Shown here one piece after another: positions 24,052 through 32,352 of a stretch of 38,506 bases of DNA; positions within the stretch are counted from its first letter, which is position 1, and each line of letters starts with the position of its first letter. The DNA is taken from positions 1 to 38,506 of the forward strand of contig CAZDSS010000014.1 of NCBI GenBank assembly GCA_964508185.1. The letters are read 5' to 3'. This stretch comes from CAZDSS01 sp964508185 (GTDB taxonomy: Bacteria > Pseudomonadota > Alphaproteobacteria > Sphingomonadales > Govanellaceae). The notes beneath the pieces were generated by a model. It searched no databases. It was not told the origin of the DNA and worked only from the letters and a program-made list of their open reading frames with translations. Position numbers and translations under genes: made by a program.

Positions 24052-25770
24052 TCAGAGTTCGACCGGCGTCAGGTCCATCCCGCGCAGGATCACCACCGGC
24101 CAGAAGGCGTCCACGGGATGGGGCGTGAAGTCCACCTGGACATCGATGACCGAGGGAAGGTTAGAATCCTGCGCCCGGGCGAAGGCCTGCTCCAGGTCCT
24201 CGAGGGAGGTCACCCGCTCGCCCCGGCAGCCGTAGCCTTCGGCCACCTTCGCGAAATCGACATCGGTGAGCTTGGTGCCGAAATTGGGGTTGGCGAGCAG
24301 CTCGCCGAACGGCCGGTACATGCCCCAATGGCGGTCGTTGAGCACGATGGTGATGACCTTGACGCCGTAGCGGGCGGCGGTCTCCAGCTCCTGGCAGGTC
24401 ATGCCCATGGCGCCGTCGCCGGTGATGCAGACGACGGTGCGGTCGGGTCGCGCCACCTTGGCGGCGATTGCCATGGGCAGGCCGAAGCCCAGATGCCCCA
24501 TGCCGGGCACGAACAGGATGTCATGCGGGTCCCGCGGCTGCAGGAAGCTGTGACACCATTCCATCACCTGCCCGCCGTCGGTGGCGAGGATGGTGTCCTC
24601 CGGGATCATGCGGGCGATGGCGCGAAGCACCGCCGCCTCGTTCAGCATGTTGGTGCCCTCGGTCACATGGGCGTCGGCGATGCGGTTGATCTCCGCCTGG
24701 AACGCCTCGTAGCGGGCGACCTTCTGGCCGATCCAGTCCTGGTCGGCATTGAGCTGCACGCCCTCAAGCATCTTGTTGAGGAGGACGAGGAATTCCCGGG
24801 CATCGCCCACGAGCCCCAGGGCGAGCGGCACGTTGCGGCCAAGAACCTCGCCGTCGATATCCACCTGGATCACCTTCTGGGACGGATGGAAGGGGTAGAG
24901 CGGCGGCTTGTTCAAGGGCACGAAGCTCGAGAACTTGCAGCCGACCGCCAGCACCACATCCGCTTCCGCCAGGGCCTCCGCCGCGCCCCAGCCGGCGAGG
25001 ACGCCGCTGCTTCCCACATGGGTCGGGGCGTCGAACGGCACCACGCCGCGGGCGTGGGGCGTCGTCGTCGCCGGGAAGCCCGTGAGATCGATGAGGTCGC
25101 GGAAGGCATGATGCCCGTCGGCGCGCACCACGCCGCCGCCGGCGAGGAGCACCGGCCGCCGCGCCTCGCGGAGGAGCGCCACCACCTGCTCCATCTCGCT
25201 CCGGGACGGCACCGGGCGGGCGCGCGGCAGGACCGGGCGCAGGTTCACGTCATAGTCGCAGGGCATGGTGCCCACGTCGCAGGGGATGTTCAGATGGACC
25301 GGGCCGGGGCGGCCGCTGCGCGCCATGTGGATCGCGTATTCGATGAGCTCGCCCGCCCGCTCGGGCGTGGTGATGGTGGCGTTCCATTTGGTGATGGCCG
25401 CATAGAGATCCCGCTGGTTGGCGTTCTGCAGCAGGTCCTTGCCCGGCTCGATGGAGTCGCGCTGGTTGTCCGGGGTGATGACGAGCAGGGGGATGTTGTC
25501 CGCCCAGGCGGCGGCGACGCCGGGCACCATGTTGGTGGCGCCGGGGCCCACGGTCGCGAAGCAGACGGCCATCTCGTCCCCCAGCTTGCCGATGGCGTGG
25601 GCCATGTGGCCGCCGGCCTCCTCGTGCCGGGTGGTGATATAGGTGAACCAGGGGTCCTTGCCCGCGCCGTCCATCAGAAGGCCGATCTGGGCCGCGGGCA
25701 GACCGAAGACGTGTCGGATCCCATGCTTCTTGAGGAGCTTGAGCAGCACGCTGCTGACAGTCTGTGTCAT
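24052..25770 (-). CDS. Thiamine-diphosphate enzyme, acetolactate-synthase-like
   Basis: 572 residues with the three-domain layout of the ALS/BFD/OXC superfamily: N-terminal pyrimidine-binding domain with catalytic E50 (TRHEEAGGHMA), central domain (about 190-335), and C-terminal diphosphate-binding domain with GDGAMGM (451-457) ending at N478. These enzymes decarboxylate or ligate 2-oxoacids, or cleave acyl-CoA compounds. No small regulatory subunit gene adjoins, so valine/isoleucine synthesis is unlikely. It is probably catabolic, given the LuxR regulator gene 91 bases upstream on the same strand and the cupin, SDR and acyl-CoA synthetase genes around it. GGAGAGA precedes the start. The exact substrate is not recognisable. 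Confidence 0.85.
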   Translation of the reverse strand: MTQTVSSVLLKLLKKHGIRHVFGLPAAQIGLLMDGAGKDPWFTYITTRHEEAGGHMAHAIGKLGDEMAVCFATVGPGATNMVPGVAAAWADNIPLLVITPDNQRDSIEPGKDLLQNANQRDLYAAITKWNATITTPERAGELIEYAIHMARSGRPGPVHLNIPCDVGTMPCDYDVNLRPVLPRARPVPSRSEMEQVVALLREARRPVLLAGGGVVRADGHHAFRDLIDLTGFPATTTPHARGVVPFDAPTHVGSSGVLAGWGAAEALAEADVVLAVGCKFSSFVPLNKPPLYPFHPSQKVIQVDIDGEVLGRNVPLALGLVGDAREFLVLLNKMLEGVQLNADQDWIGQKVARYEAFQAEINRIADAHVTEGTNMLNEAAVLRAIARMIPEDTILATDGGQVMEWCHSFLQPRDPHDILFVPGMGHLGFGLPMAIAAKVARPDRTVVCITGDGAMGMTCQELETAARYGVKVITIVLNDRHWGMYRPFGELLANPNFGTKLTDVDFAKVAEGYGCRGERVTSLEDLEQAFARAQDSNLPSVIDVQVDFTPHPVDAFWPVVILRGMDLTPVEL

Positions 25771-25861
25771 CGGGTATCTCTCCGTATTTTGGACATGACT
25801 TGCCTGTCGGCCGCAGCGCCTGCTGCCGCCGTTGCAGGGATTTCCTGAATGTGACGGGTCC

Positions 25862-27004
25862 TTAGCTCGGCGCTATCAGACGCCTCACAAGCTGGGTGCG
25901 GGACTGGACATCGGCCTTGGCATAGATGGAGCGCAGGTGGTTCTCCACTGTGCGCACCGAGATGCAAAGCTGCTCGCCGATCTCGGGGTTGCTGAGCCCC
26001 TGGGCGACCAGCATGGCGATGTCCGCCTCCCGCCGGGTGAGCCCCAGGGCGACGAGCGGGCCGTTGCCGAACGGATCGTCCGCGGGGCTTGCCGTGGTGG
26101 TGATGAGATAGCGCGCCTGCCGCCCCGCCCCGGTGAGCGTCTGCGCCCACATATGGACGGGCCGGCCGCCCATATTGAGCCTGATCTCGACCCGCGGCGC
26201 ATCGGCCGAGCCGCCCGGCCAGGCCCGGGGCAGGCGGCGGCACTGGCGCACAAGATCGCCAAAGCCGTCGCCCGGCTGCCCCAGCTTCTGTCCGACCGAG
26301 ACATTGAGGCCGAGATCGCTGCGCGCGCGGCCGTTGGCGAAAAGGAGCGTGCCGAACTCGTCGATCAGCAGAACCCCCTGCCGCTCGGCAAGCGTGCCGA
26401 GGCCGTTGAGGATGGCCGACTGCCGCTCCAGTTCTTCCGCCAGCAGCAGGGACTGGACCTTGGTGACCAGGGTCGAGGCGATATAGCGGGCAAGCCGCGT
26501 GTCGCGATGGTCGAAGGCCGGGGCGTCCATGGGCCGGTGGAAGCCGACCCCGATCACCCGCTGCGGCTGGTGCGGCGACTTGAAGCACATGGCCAGGACG
26601 TGATGGATGCGGATCGGCCGGAAGAAGTCGTTGTAGTACGACGTCGTCTGCAACTCCCGGTAATCGGACACGTCGGACAGGGTGAAGATCTCAAGCTGCC
26701 CGCCCGCGCAGCGGTCGAAATAGATGTTGGTCGGCCGCGACCGGTGGATGATGGGATCCTCGCGGAAGAAATGGGTGTTGTAGAGCCCATGGTAATAGGG
26801 ATCCACCGCATGGGTGGCGCTGAACGCCACCTCAGGCTCCTTGTTCTCCCAGGAACACTGGATGATGGCCGTGGACTGGGCGTTCAGGAACCTTTCGGCA
26901 GGGCCGAGCAGCCGATCGCTCAGATTGCTCAGTGCCCTGCAATCCATTATCTCGTCGCAGAGCTCGAGCACACGAGCCGGCGACGGATCGCCACGGTATT
27001 GCAT
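25862..27004 (-). CDS. LuxR-family transcriptional regulator with a large sensor domain
   Basis: 380 residues. The last 62 form a GerE/LuxR helix-turn-helix: LTRREADIAMLVAQGLSNPEIGEQL followed by ISVRTVENHLRSIYAKADVQSR. The N-terminal 310 residues look like a GAF/PAS-type ligand-sensing region with a short coiled helix (about 190-215), but are not an autoinducer-binding or receiver domain. A very strong GGAGGAGG Shine-Dalgarno precedes the start. Lying between the ThDP enzyme and the cupin gene, it is the obvious candidate regulator of the divergent catabolic cluster. The ligand is unknown. Confidence 0.87.
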   Translation of the reverse strand: MQYRGDPSPARVLELCDEIMDCRALSNLSDRLLGPAERFLNAQSTAIIQCSWENKEPEVAFSATHAVDPYYHGLYNTHFFREDPIIHRSRPTNIYFDRCAGGQLEIFTLSDVSDYRELQTTSYYNDFFRPIRIHHVLAMCFKSPHQPQRVIGVGFHRPMDAPAFDHRDTRLARYIASTLVTKVQSLLLAEELERQSAILNGLGTLAERQGVLLIDEFGTLLFANGRARSDLGLNVSVGQKLGQPGDGFGDLVRQCRRLPRAWPGGSADAPRVEIRLNMGGRPVHMWAQTLTGAGRQARYLITTTASPADDPFGNGPLVALGLTRREADIAMLVAQGLSNPEIGEQLCISVRTVENHLRSIYAKADVQSRTQLVRRLIAPS

Positions 27005-27112
27005 CGATGCCTCCTCCGAGAGTTGAGCCTCTCCATCCGGAACCCGATATCTCCCACTGGTTCCCCAGTTTTTTGTTGTAATTCTCCTGTGTAACAGAAT
27101 TCGGAACGCTGG

Positions 27113-27583
27113 TCAGTAGGCGTCGTAGATATGATCGGCGGCGCCGTACTTCCTCGCCAGCTCGTACATGGTCTTGCCGTCCACGATCCCGGCGATGCTG
27201 CCGTCCTCGTTGTAGCCCACGAGGGGGCCGTGAACGACGGCGAACATGATGGTGCCGTCGGGCGCCGTCGGCATGTGGATCGATCCCGCCTCTTCATAGA
27301 CATAGGATCCGACGCCGCCGCGGTCGTCGTCATAGCCGAACTCGCCTTCGATCACGAAGGCCTCGACCGCGCCCAGATGGCCGTGCACCGGGGCCTCGTT
27401 GCCGGGATCCACCTTGAGCAGCATGCTGAAGCCGCCGGTCTTGCGATCCACGCGCAGAAGCTTGAACCAGGTTCCCTCCATGACCCAGGGCGACCAGGGC
27501 AGCTTCGCGGGGTCGAAAAAGGCCGGATGCCGCGGCTTCACGGCCTTGATGACGGAATTCTCGGATTTCTTCAGCTGTTCCAT
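27113..27583 (-). CDS. Cupin dioxygenase-like protein (2,4'-dihydroxyacetophenone dioxygenase type)
   Basis: 156 residues, one cupin barrel with a full metal set: H67, H69 and E74 (PVHGHLGAVEAF) and H103 (SIHMP). The segments WSPWVMEGTWFKLLRVD and GSYVYEEAGSIHM resemble the ChrR-like cupin branch that contains 2,4'-dihydroxyacetophenone dioxygenase and acetylacetone-cleaving enzymes, which use Fe(II) and O2 to break a C-C bond beside a carbonyl. That fits a ketone-degrading cluster but the substrate is unproven. It is the first gene of the minus arm, facing the TonB receptor across a 236-base gap. Confidence 0.78.
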   Translation of the reverse strand: MEQLKKSENSVIKAVKPRHPAFFDPAKLPWSPWVMEGTWFKLLRVDRKTGGFSMLLKVDPGNEAPVHGHLGAVEAFVIEGEFGYDDDRGGVGSYVYEEAGSIHMPTAPDGTIMFAVVHGPLVGYNEDGSIAGIVDGKTMYELARKYGAADHIYDAY

Positions 27584-27658
27584 GACGCTCGGACACTCCC
27601 CGTTATCGAGTCTTTCATCGGTTATATGATGCCGGGACCCGGCCAGAATGACGGAATT

Positions 27659-27700
27659 CCCCTAAAGGCGCGCGAAATTGCGGAGAGGAAGATCTAGGGG
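27659..27700. promoter_or_regulatory. Spaced inverted repeat in the divergent promoter region
   Basis: CCCCTA (27659-27664) and TAGGGG (27695-27700) are inverted with centres 36 bases apart, in the 27584-27819 gap between the cupin and TonB receptor genes. It could be a pair of half-sites for the LuxR regulator, but six-base arms this far apart can occur by chance. No convincing -35/-10 pair was found in the gap. Confidence 0.25.
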
Positions 27701-27819
27701 CTTTCCGCTATTGGAGGGGAATGGCGCTGGTGGCAGATTCGCTCCACCATTCAATCAGACGCGCCCCGATCCATGGTGATCCTGAAGCGCGCACAACATC
27801 TCATGGGGAGCTCCAGATA

Positions 27820-30096
27820 ATGCGGAAGAGGCTCGCATCCTATCTTTCCCACGGCGTCCTCGCAGGGACCGTCCTGCAGGGCGCGACCGCTCTCGCCCTG
27901 GTCATGACGCCGACCCTCGCGGGCGCGCAGGCGCGCATGGACGCGCTTGAGGAAATCACCGTCACCGCGACTCGGCGCGAAGCCGGGCTGCAGACCATCG
28001 GCGTCTCGGTCACGGCGCTGTCGGCCGACGCGCTGCGCGACATGAACGTCACCCGCACCGACGACCTTGCCATGGTGACGCCGGGCCTGTCGCTCATCCA
28101 GGCGGGCGGCGCGCCGGTGGCCGGTCTCATCGCCATTCGCGGCGTGGCGCAGAACGACTTTGCGCCGCATCTCGAATCCGCCAACATCCTCTATATCGAC
28201 GACGTCTACCGCCCGTCCAACGGCGGCAACCTCCTCAACATGTTCGACGTGGAGCGGGTCGAGGTGCTGAAAGGCCCGCAGGGCACGCTCTTCGGCCGCA
28301 ACGCCACGGGCGGCCTCATTCACGTCATCACCCGCGATCCGACCCAGGAGCTTGAGGGCTATGTGGATCTCACCATCGGCGAATACGACCTGGTGGTGGG
28401 GGAGGCGGCGCTCAACATTCCGCTCGCCGACAATGCGGCCTTCCGTCTTGCGACTCAAGCCAAGCATAACGACGGCTGGATGAAGAACTCCGTCGGTCCG
28501 GACCAGATGAAGGAAGATTCCCTTGCCTTCCGCGGCAAGCTTCTGGTCGAGCCCACGGAAAAGCTCCGCATCCTGCTGCAGGGCGACTGGAACCGTCTGT
28601 CGCCGAACCCCGCGGGCGGCGCCGTCGCGGCGGGCGGCTTCGCGGGGCCGGACGGCCTCGGCCGCCTGCGCCGCAACCCGTCGCACACGGACGCGGGTTA
28701 CGTGGATGCCGACGGCAGCCCGTTCACCATCGAGACCGACTATCCCGGCCATATGGAGCGCGAGGAATTCAACCTCAAGGCGGATATCAGCTACAGCTTC
28801 GGCGCGCTGACGCTCACCTCCATCACCAGCTACAGCGAGCTTGATATCACCTATTCCGAGGATAACGACTCCTCGCCCTACGACATCGCCATCTTCCGGC
28901 AGAACACGGCGCTTGATACCTTCACCCAGGAACTGCGCCTGAATGGCGATTATGACCGCTTCCGGTTCACCACGGGGGCCTTCTATCTGCGGATCAACGG
29001 CGACCATTTCCAGAACTACCAGATCAACCATCTGGGCAACTACAACGAGGTCCTGGCGCCCTTCCCGGTGCTTCTCCTGCCCGTCGGCCTCAACCAGTAT
29101 GCGGATTACTGGCTCAATACCCGCTCCTGGTCGCTGTTCGCCCAGACCGAATATGATCTCGCCGAGCGCGTGACGCTGACCACGGGTCTCCGCTATACCC
29201 GCGACCGCAAGCGCTACCATTACGAGAACGTCTGCGAGGATCTGCTCGTCACGCCGGCCTGCCCGGCGGTGCCCGATCCCGAGATCCTGGCGGGCGCCGG
29301 CGTCTATGACGACCGGCATTCGGAGGGCGGCGTTTCGGCCCGCGTCCAGCTCGACTACCGGGTGACCGACGACTGGCTGCTCTTCGCGTCCTACAACCGG
29401 GGCTACAAGGCGTTCAACTACAACGCCGGCTTCGCGGGCGCGGCTCCCGTCGCCGGGGCGCGGTTCGACGGCGAGAAGCTCAACGCCTTCGAAATCGGCA
29501 GCAAGCTCGATTTCTGGGATAACCGGGCGCGCTTCAACGTCAGCGCCTTCTACTACGACTACAAGGACTACCAGGCCTTCGACCAGCGCGGCGTGGACTT
29601 CATCCTGTCCAACACCGACGCCACCATCTATGGCGCGGATGCCGAGCTGACCGTCCGGCCCGGCGCGGGCGTGAACATCCTGCTCGGCGTGTCCCTGCTC
29701 GACACCAAGGTCAAGGACATCCCGATCGCCGGCGAGCTCTTCGATCGCGAGGCGCCGCAGGCGCCGGACGTCACCTTCAACTTCGCCCTGTCCAAGGACT
29801 TCGTGTTCGAGAACGGCGTGGTGCGCGTCGGCGTCGACGGCAACTATACGGCAAGCTACTACTCGCAGCTGACCAATGCGGAAGTGACCAAGGCCGGCGA
29901 CAACTGGCTGTTGAACGCCCGCATCAGCTACACGCCGCCGAGCGAGAACTGGGAGCTTGCGCTCTTCGCCCGCAACCTGCTTGACGACGAACGGCTGATC
30001 TATGCCTTCGACATCACCTTCCCGGGCAACGGTCTGGCCAAGCGGACCTATGGTCCGCCGCGCTGGATGGGCGCCCAGCTGCGGGTGAACTTCTGA
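27820..30096 (+). CDS. TonB-dependent outer-membrane receptor
   Basis: 758 residues from the ATG at 27820, chosen because it opens a normal signal peptide (1 to about 36, ending AGA) and has GGGGAG at the right distance; an in-frame ATG at 27721 would put 33 polar residues before it. A TonB box EEITVTA (44-50) is followed by the plug domain (about 60-170, with VEVLKGPQGTLFGRNATGGLIHVIT) and a 22-strand barrel ending in an aromatic-terminated strand (QLRVNF). The type resembles receptors of sphingomonads and relatives for organic substrates rather than siderophores, and it leads two SDR genes and a VOC gene on the same strand, so uptake of the cluster's substrate is likely. Confidence 0.93.
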   Translation: MRKRLASYLSHGVLAGTVLQGATALALVMTPTLAGAQARMDALEEITVTATRREAGLQTIGVSVTALSADALRDMNVTRTDDLAMVTPGLSLIQAGGAPVAGLIAIRGVAQNDFAPHLESANILYIDDVYRPSNGGNLLNMFDVERVEVLKGPQGTLFGRNATGGLIHVITRDPTQELEGYVDLTIGEYDLVVGEAALNIPLADNAAFRLATQAKHNDGWMKNSVGPDQMKEDSLAFRGKLLVEPTEKLRILLQGDWNRLSPNPAGGAVAAGGFAGPDGLGRLRRNPSHTDAGYVDADGSPFTIETDYPGHMEREEFNLKADISYSFGALTLTSITSYSELDITYSEDNDSSPYDIAIFRQNTALDTFTQELRLNGDYDRFRFTTGAFYLRINGDHFQNYQINHLGNYNEVLAPFPVLLLPVGLNQYADYWLNTRSWSLFAQTEYDLAERVTLTTGLRYTRDRKRYHYENVCEDLLVTPACPAVPDPEILAGAGVYDDRHSEGGVSARVQLDYRVTDDWLLFASYNRGYKAFNYNAGFAGAAPVAGARFDGEKLNAFEIGSKLDFWDNRARFNVSAFYYDYKDYQAFDQRGVDFILSNTDATIYGADAELTVRPGAGVNILLGVSLLDTKVKDIPIAGELFDREAPQAPDVTFNFALSKDFVFENGVVRVGVDGNYTASYYSQLTNAEVTKAGDNWLLNARISYTPPSENWELALFARNLLDDERLIYAFDITFPGNGLAKRTYGPPRWMGAQLRVNF

Positions 30097-30098
30097 CC

Positions 30099-30878
30099 AT
30101 GAGCCGCTTTGACGGTAAGGTCGCGGTGGTCACGGGGGGCGCGTCCGGCATCGGGCGCGCCACCGCTCTCGCCTTCGCCCGCGAGGGGGCGAAGGTGGTG
30201 GTCGCCGACATCAACGAGGCGGGGGCGGCGGAGACGGCCCGCCGCGTCGGCGGACAATCCTTCGCCTTCCGCCTCGACGTGTCGAATCCCGCGGCGTGGG
30301 ACGCCCTTGCCGCGGAAGTTCTCAGGCGCTTCAACCGCTTCGACGTGCTTGTGAACGGCGCGGGGATCGGCTGGGCCGGCAGGTTCGAGGACATGCCGCT
30401 CGATGCCTGGAACGCCATGGTGGCGGTGAACCTTACGGGCGTCATGCTCGGCTGCCAGGTCGCGGTGAAGGCCATGAAAACGGCGGGGAACGGCGGCGCG
30501 ATCGTCAACATCTCGTCGGTCGGCGGGCTTGTGGGCGGCGAGGACATCGTCGGCTATTGCGCCACCAAGGGCGGGGTCACGCTGCTCACCAAGTCGGTGG
30601 CGCTCTATTGCGCGAAGGCCGGCATCCGCTGCAACAGCGTCCATCCCACCTATGTGGACACCGAAATGCTCGATCCCGTGGCCGCGGCCTTCGGCAGCCG
30701 CGAGGCGATGCTCAAGGGCATGGCGGCGGAGGTGCCGATGGGGCGGGTGGCCCGGCCCGAGGACGTGGCGGGAGCGATCCTTTATCTCGCATCGGATGAC
30801 GCCGCCATGGTGAGCGGCTCGGCCCTGCTCGTGGACGGGGCGCAGCTTGCCGGCTTGCCGGCAAGGCACACGCAGTAA
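30099..30878 (+). CDS. SDR-family dehydrogenase (first of two)
   Basis: 259 residues. Classical SDR: cofactor motif TGGASGIG (12-19), D37 at the end of the second strand (favouring NAD over NADP), NGAG (86-89) in place of NNAG, and the catalytic S140-Y153-K157 set (NISS and YCATK). It would interconvert an alcohol and ketone. It starts two bases after the TonB receptor, implying coupled expression. It shares the fold but not close sequence identity with the SDR encoded next. Confidence 0.92.
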   Translation: MSRFDGKVAVVTGGASGIGRATALAFAREGAKVVVADINEAGAAETARRVGGQSFAFRLDVSNPAAWDALAAEVLRRFNRFDVLVNGAGIGWAGRFEDMPLDAWNAMVAVNLTGVMLGCQVAVKAMKTAGNGGAIVNISSVGGLVGGEDIVGYCATKGGVTLLTKSVALYCAKAGIRCNSVHPTYVDTEMLDPVAAAFGSREAMLKGMAAEVPMGRVARPEDVAGAILYLASDDAAMVSGSALLVDGAQLAGLPARHTQ

Positions 30879-30905
30879 GCAGTCAGTCGGAAGGAATGCA
30901 TATTC

Positions 30906-31700
30906 ATGACCGGGAGTAACAAGGGACGCGTCGCAGGCAAGGTCGCCATCGTCACTGGCGGCGCGTCGGGGCTGGGGGCGGCCATCGCGGCCATGCTCGT
31001 GCGCGAGGGCGCGAAGGTCACCATCACCGACGTCAATGTGGAAGCGGGCAAGGCGCTGGCCGAAAAGCTCCACTGCCGCTTCCTCGGCCAGGACGTGTCG
31101 GACGAGAAGCGCTGGGACGAGGTGATCGAGACCGTCGAGGAAGAGGACGGCGCGCTGCACATTCTCGTCAACAATGCGGGGGTGGGCGATGCGGTGGACA
31201 ACGCAACACCCGAGGATACCCGCCTTTCCGACTGGCAGCGCATCCACCGCATCAACATGGAAGGGGTGTTCCTCGGCTGCCGGGCGGCGATCCCGGCCAT
31301 GAAGCGCGCGGGCGGCGGCTCCATCATCAACATGTCGTCCATCGCCGCGCTGGTGGCGACCCCCTTCATCACCGCCTATGGCGCGAGCAAGGCGGCGGTG
31401 CTGCAGTTCACCAGGTCGGTGGCCAAGCATTGCGCCGAGAACGGCTACCGCATTCGCTGCAACACCGTCCATCCCGGCCAGATCAGGACGCCCATGCATG
31501 ACGGGCTCATCCGCGATACCGCGGCCAAGCACGGCATCACCTTCGAGCAGGCGGAGGCGCAGTTCCGCTCCATGATCCCCATGGGCGAGTTCGGCGAGCC
31601 GGACGACATCGCCTATGCGGTGCTCTATCTCGCATCCGACGAGTCGAAGCATGTGACCGGCACCCAGATCGTGGTCGACGGCGGCATGCAGGTGCGGTGA
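30906..31700 (+). CDS. SDR-family dehydrogenase (second of two)
   Basis: 264 residues. Classical SDR: TGGASGLG (17-24), D42 (NAD preference), NNAG (89-92), catalytic serine in NMSS (142-145), Y158 and K162 (YGASK). VHPGQIRTPMHDG after the active site matches hydroxysteroid- or cyclic-alcohol-type SDRs, but that is too general to name a substrate. A 27-base gap separates it from the first SDR, and its stop is close to the VOC gene start. The pair could act on successive hydroxyls or opposite stereoisomers. Confidence 0.92.
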   Translation: MTGSNKGRVAGKVAIVTGGASGLGAAIAAMLVREGAKVTITDVNVEAGKALAEKLHCRFLGQDVSDEKRWDEVIETVEEEDGALHILVNNAGVGDAVDNATPEDTRLSDWQRIHRINMEGVFLGCRAAIPAMKRAGGGSIINMSSIAALVATPFITAYGASKAAVLQFTRSVAKHCAENGYRIRCNTVHPGQIRTPMHDGLIRDTAAKHGITFEQAEAQFRSMIPMGEFGEPDDIAYAVLYLASDESKHVTGTQIVVDGGMQVR

Positions 31701-31714
31701 GGGGAATGGGTAAC

Positions 31715-32260
31715 ATGAAGGAAATCCTGCCTTTCGGACAGCCGCTCGGCGGCGTCATGCAGATCGCCCATATCGTCGAGGACATGGATGCGGCGATCGA
31801 ACACTGGGCGCGCAACCTCGGGATCGGCCCGTTCTTCGTCTTCGACAGCTTCCCGCTTGCGAACATCCTCCATCGCGGCAAGCCGGTGGAGCTCGACCTG
31901 TCGCTGGCGCTCGCCTTCTCGGGCTCCATGTGCTTCGAACTCATCGTGGATCGCAGCCCCGGCCCGTCGGTCTATCGCGACATCCGCGAGATGCGCGGCT
32001 ACGGGTTCCATCATTTCGCCGTCTCCACCCGGGATTTCGATGGCGACGTGGCGCGCTACAAGGCGGCGGGCTTCGAGACGGCGCTGTATGCGGAGGTTCC
32101 GGCGGTCAATGGCCGCGCCGCCTATATGGACACCACGGCGGCCCTTGGCGGCATGGTGGAGCTCATCGAGCTCAATCCGCAGGTTGAGGAATTCTTCGCC
32201 GGCATGCGCCGCGCCGCCGACGAATGGGACGGCAAGGATCCCGTCCGGCGCATGGGGTGA
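31715..32260 (+). CDS. VOC-superfamily (glyoxalase/extradiol-type) protein
   Basis: 181 residues from the ATG at 31715, which has AGGGGA nine bases before it; a GTG at 31697 overlapping the SDR stop and an ATG at 31706 are alternatives. Two paired beta-alpha modules carry likely metal ligands H19 (MQIAHIVEDMDAAIEHW), H99 or H100 (GYGFHHFAV) and E149 (GGMVELIE). VOC members include epimerases, glyoxalases and extradiol dioxygenases. In this cluster an isomerase, lyase or ring-cleavage step is possible. It is the last gene of the plus arm and is followed by a strong terminator. Confidence 0.85.
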   Translation: MKEILPFGQPLGGVMQIAHIVEDMDAAIEHWARNLGIGPFFVFDSFPLANILHRGKPVELDLSLALAFSGSMCFELIVDRSPGPSVYRDIREMRGYGFHHFAVSTRDFDGDVARYKAAGFETALYAEVPAVNGRAAYMDTTAALGGMVELIELNPQVEEFFAGMRRAADEWDGKDPVRRMG

Positions 32261-32299
32261 GTTCTCCAGCAGGTTCCCATCGAACCACCACCAACTGAA

Positions 32300-32337
32300 A
32301 AGGCCCGGCGCGGGATCCGCGCCGGGCCTTCCTTTGT
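32300..32337. terminator. Terminator between the VOC and acyl-CoA synthetase genes
   Basis: AAGGCCCGGCGCG (32300-32312) and CGCGCCGGGCCTT (32318-32330) form a perfect 13-bp stem with a 5-base loop, followed by CCTTTGTCTT. Located between convergent genes, it ends the TonB receptor-SDR-SDR-VOC transcript and may also serve the opposite strand. Confidence 0.85.
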
Positions 32338-32352
32338 CTTCGCCCTTTGGTC

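Noticed and set aside
24052..25770. Biosynthetic acetolactate synthase large subunit (ilvB/ilvI)
   Set aside because: No regulatory small subunit or ilvC nearby, and the surroundings are catabolic.
24118..25848. A 576-codon plus-strand frame over the ThDP enzyme gene
   Set aside because: Antisense shadow; the minus-strand product has complete ThDP motifs and a proper ribosome site.
27056..27074. ACTGG-TTCC-CCAGT hairpin followed by TTTTTT on the plus strand
   Set aside because: It has terminator form, but only minus-strand genes (cupin, luxR) flank it, so there is no transcript for it to end. The stem is only 5 bp.
27721..27819. Upstream ATG as start of the TonB receptor
   Set aside because: It would place 33 polar residues before a normal signal peptide; the ATG at 27820 has a Shine-Dalgarno sequence and gives a standard N-terminus.
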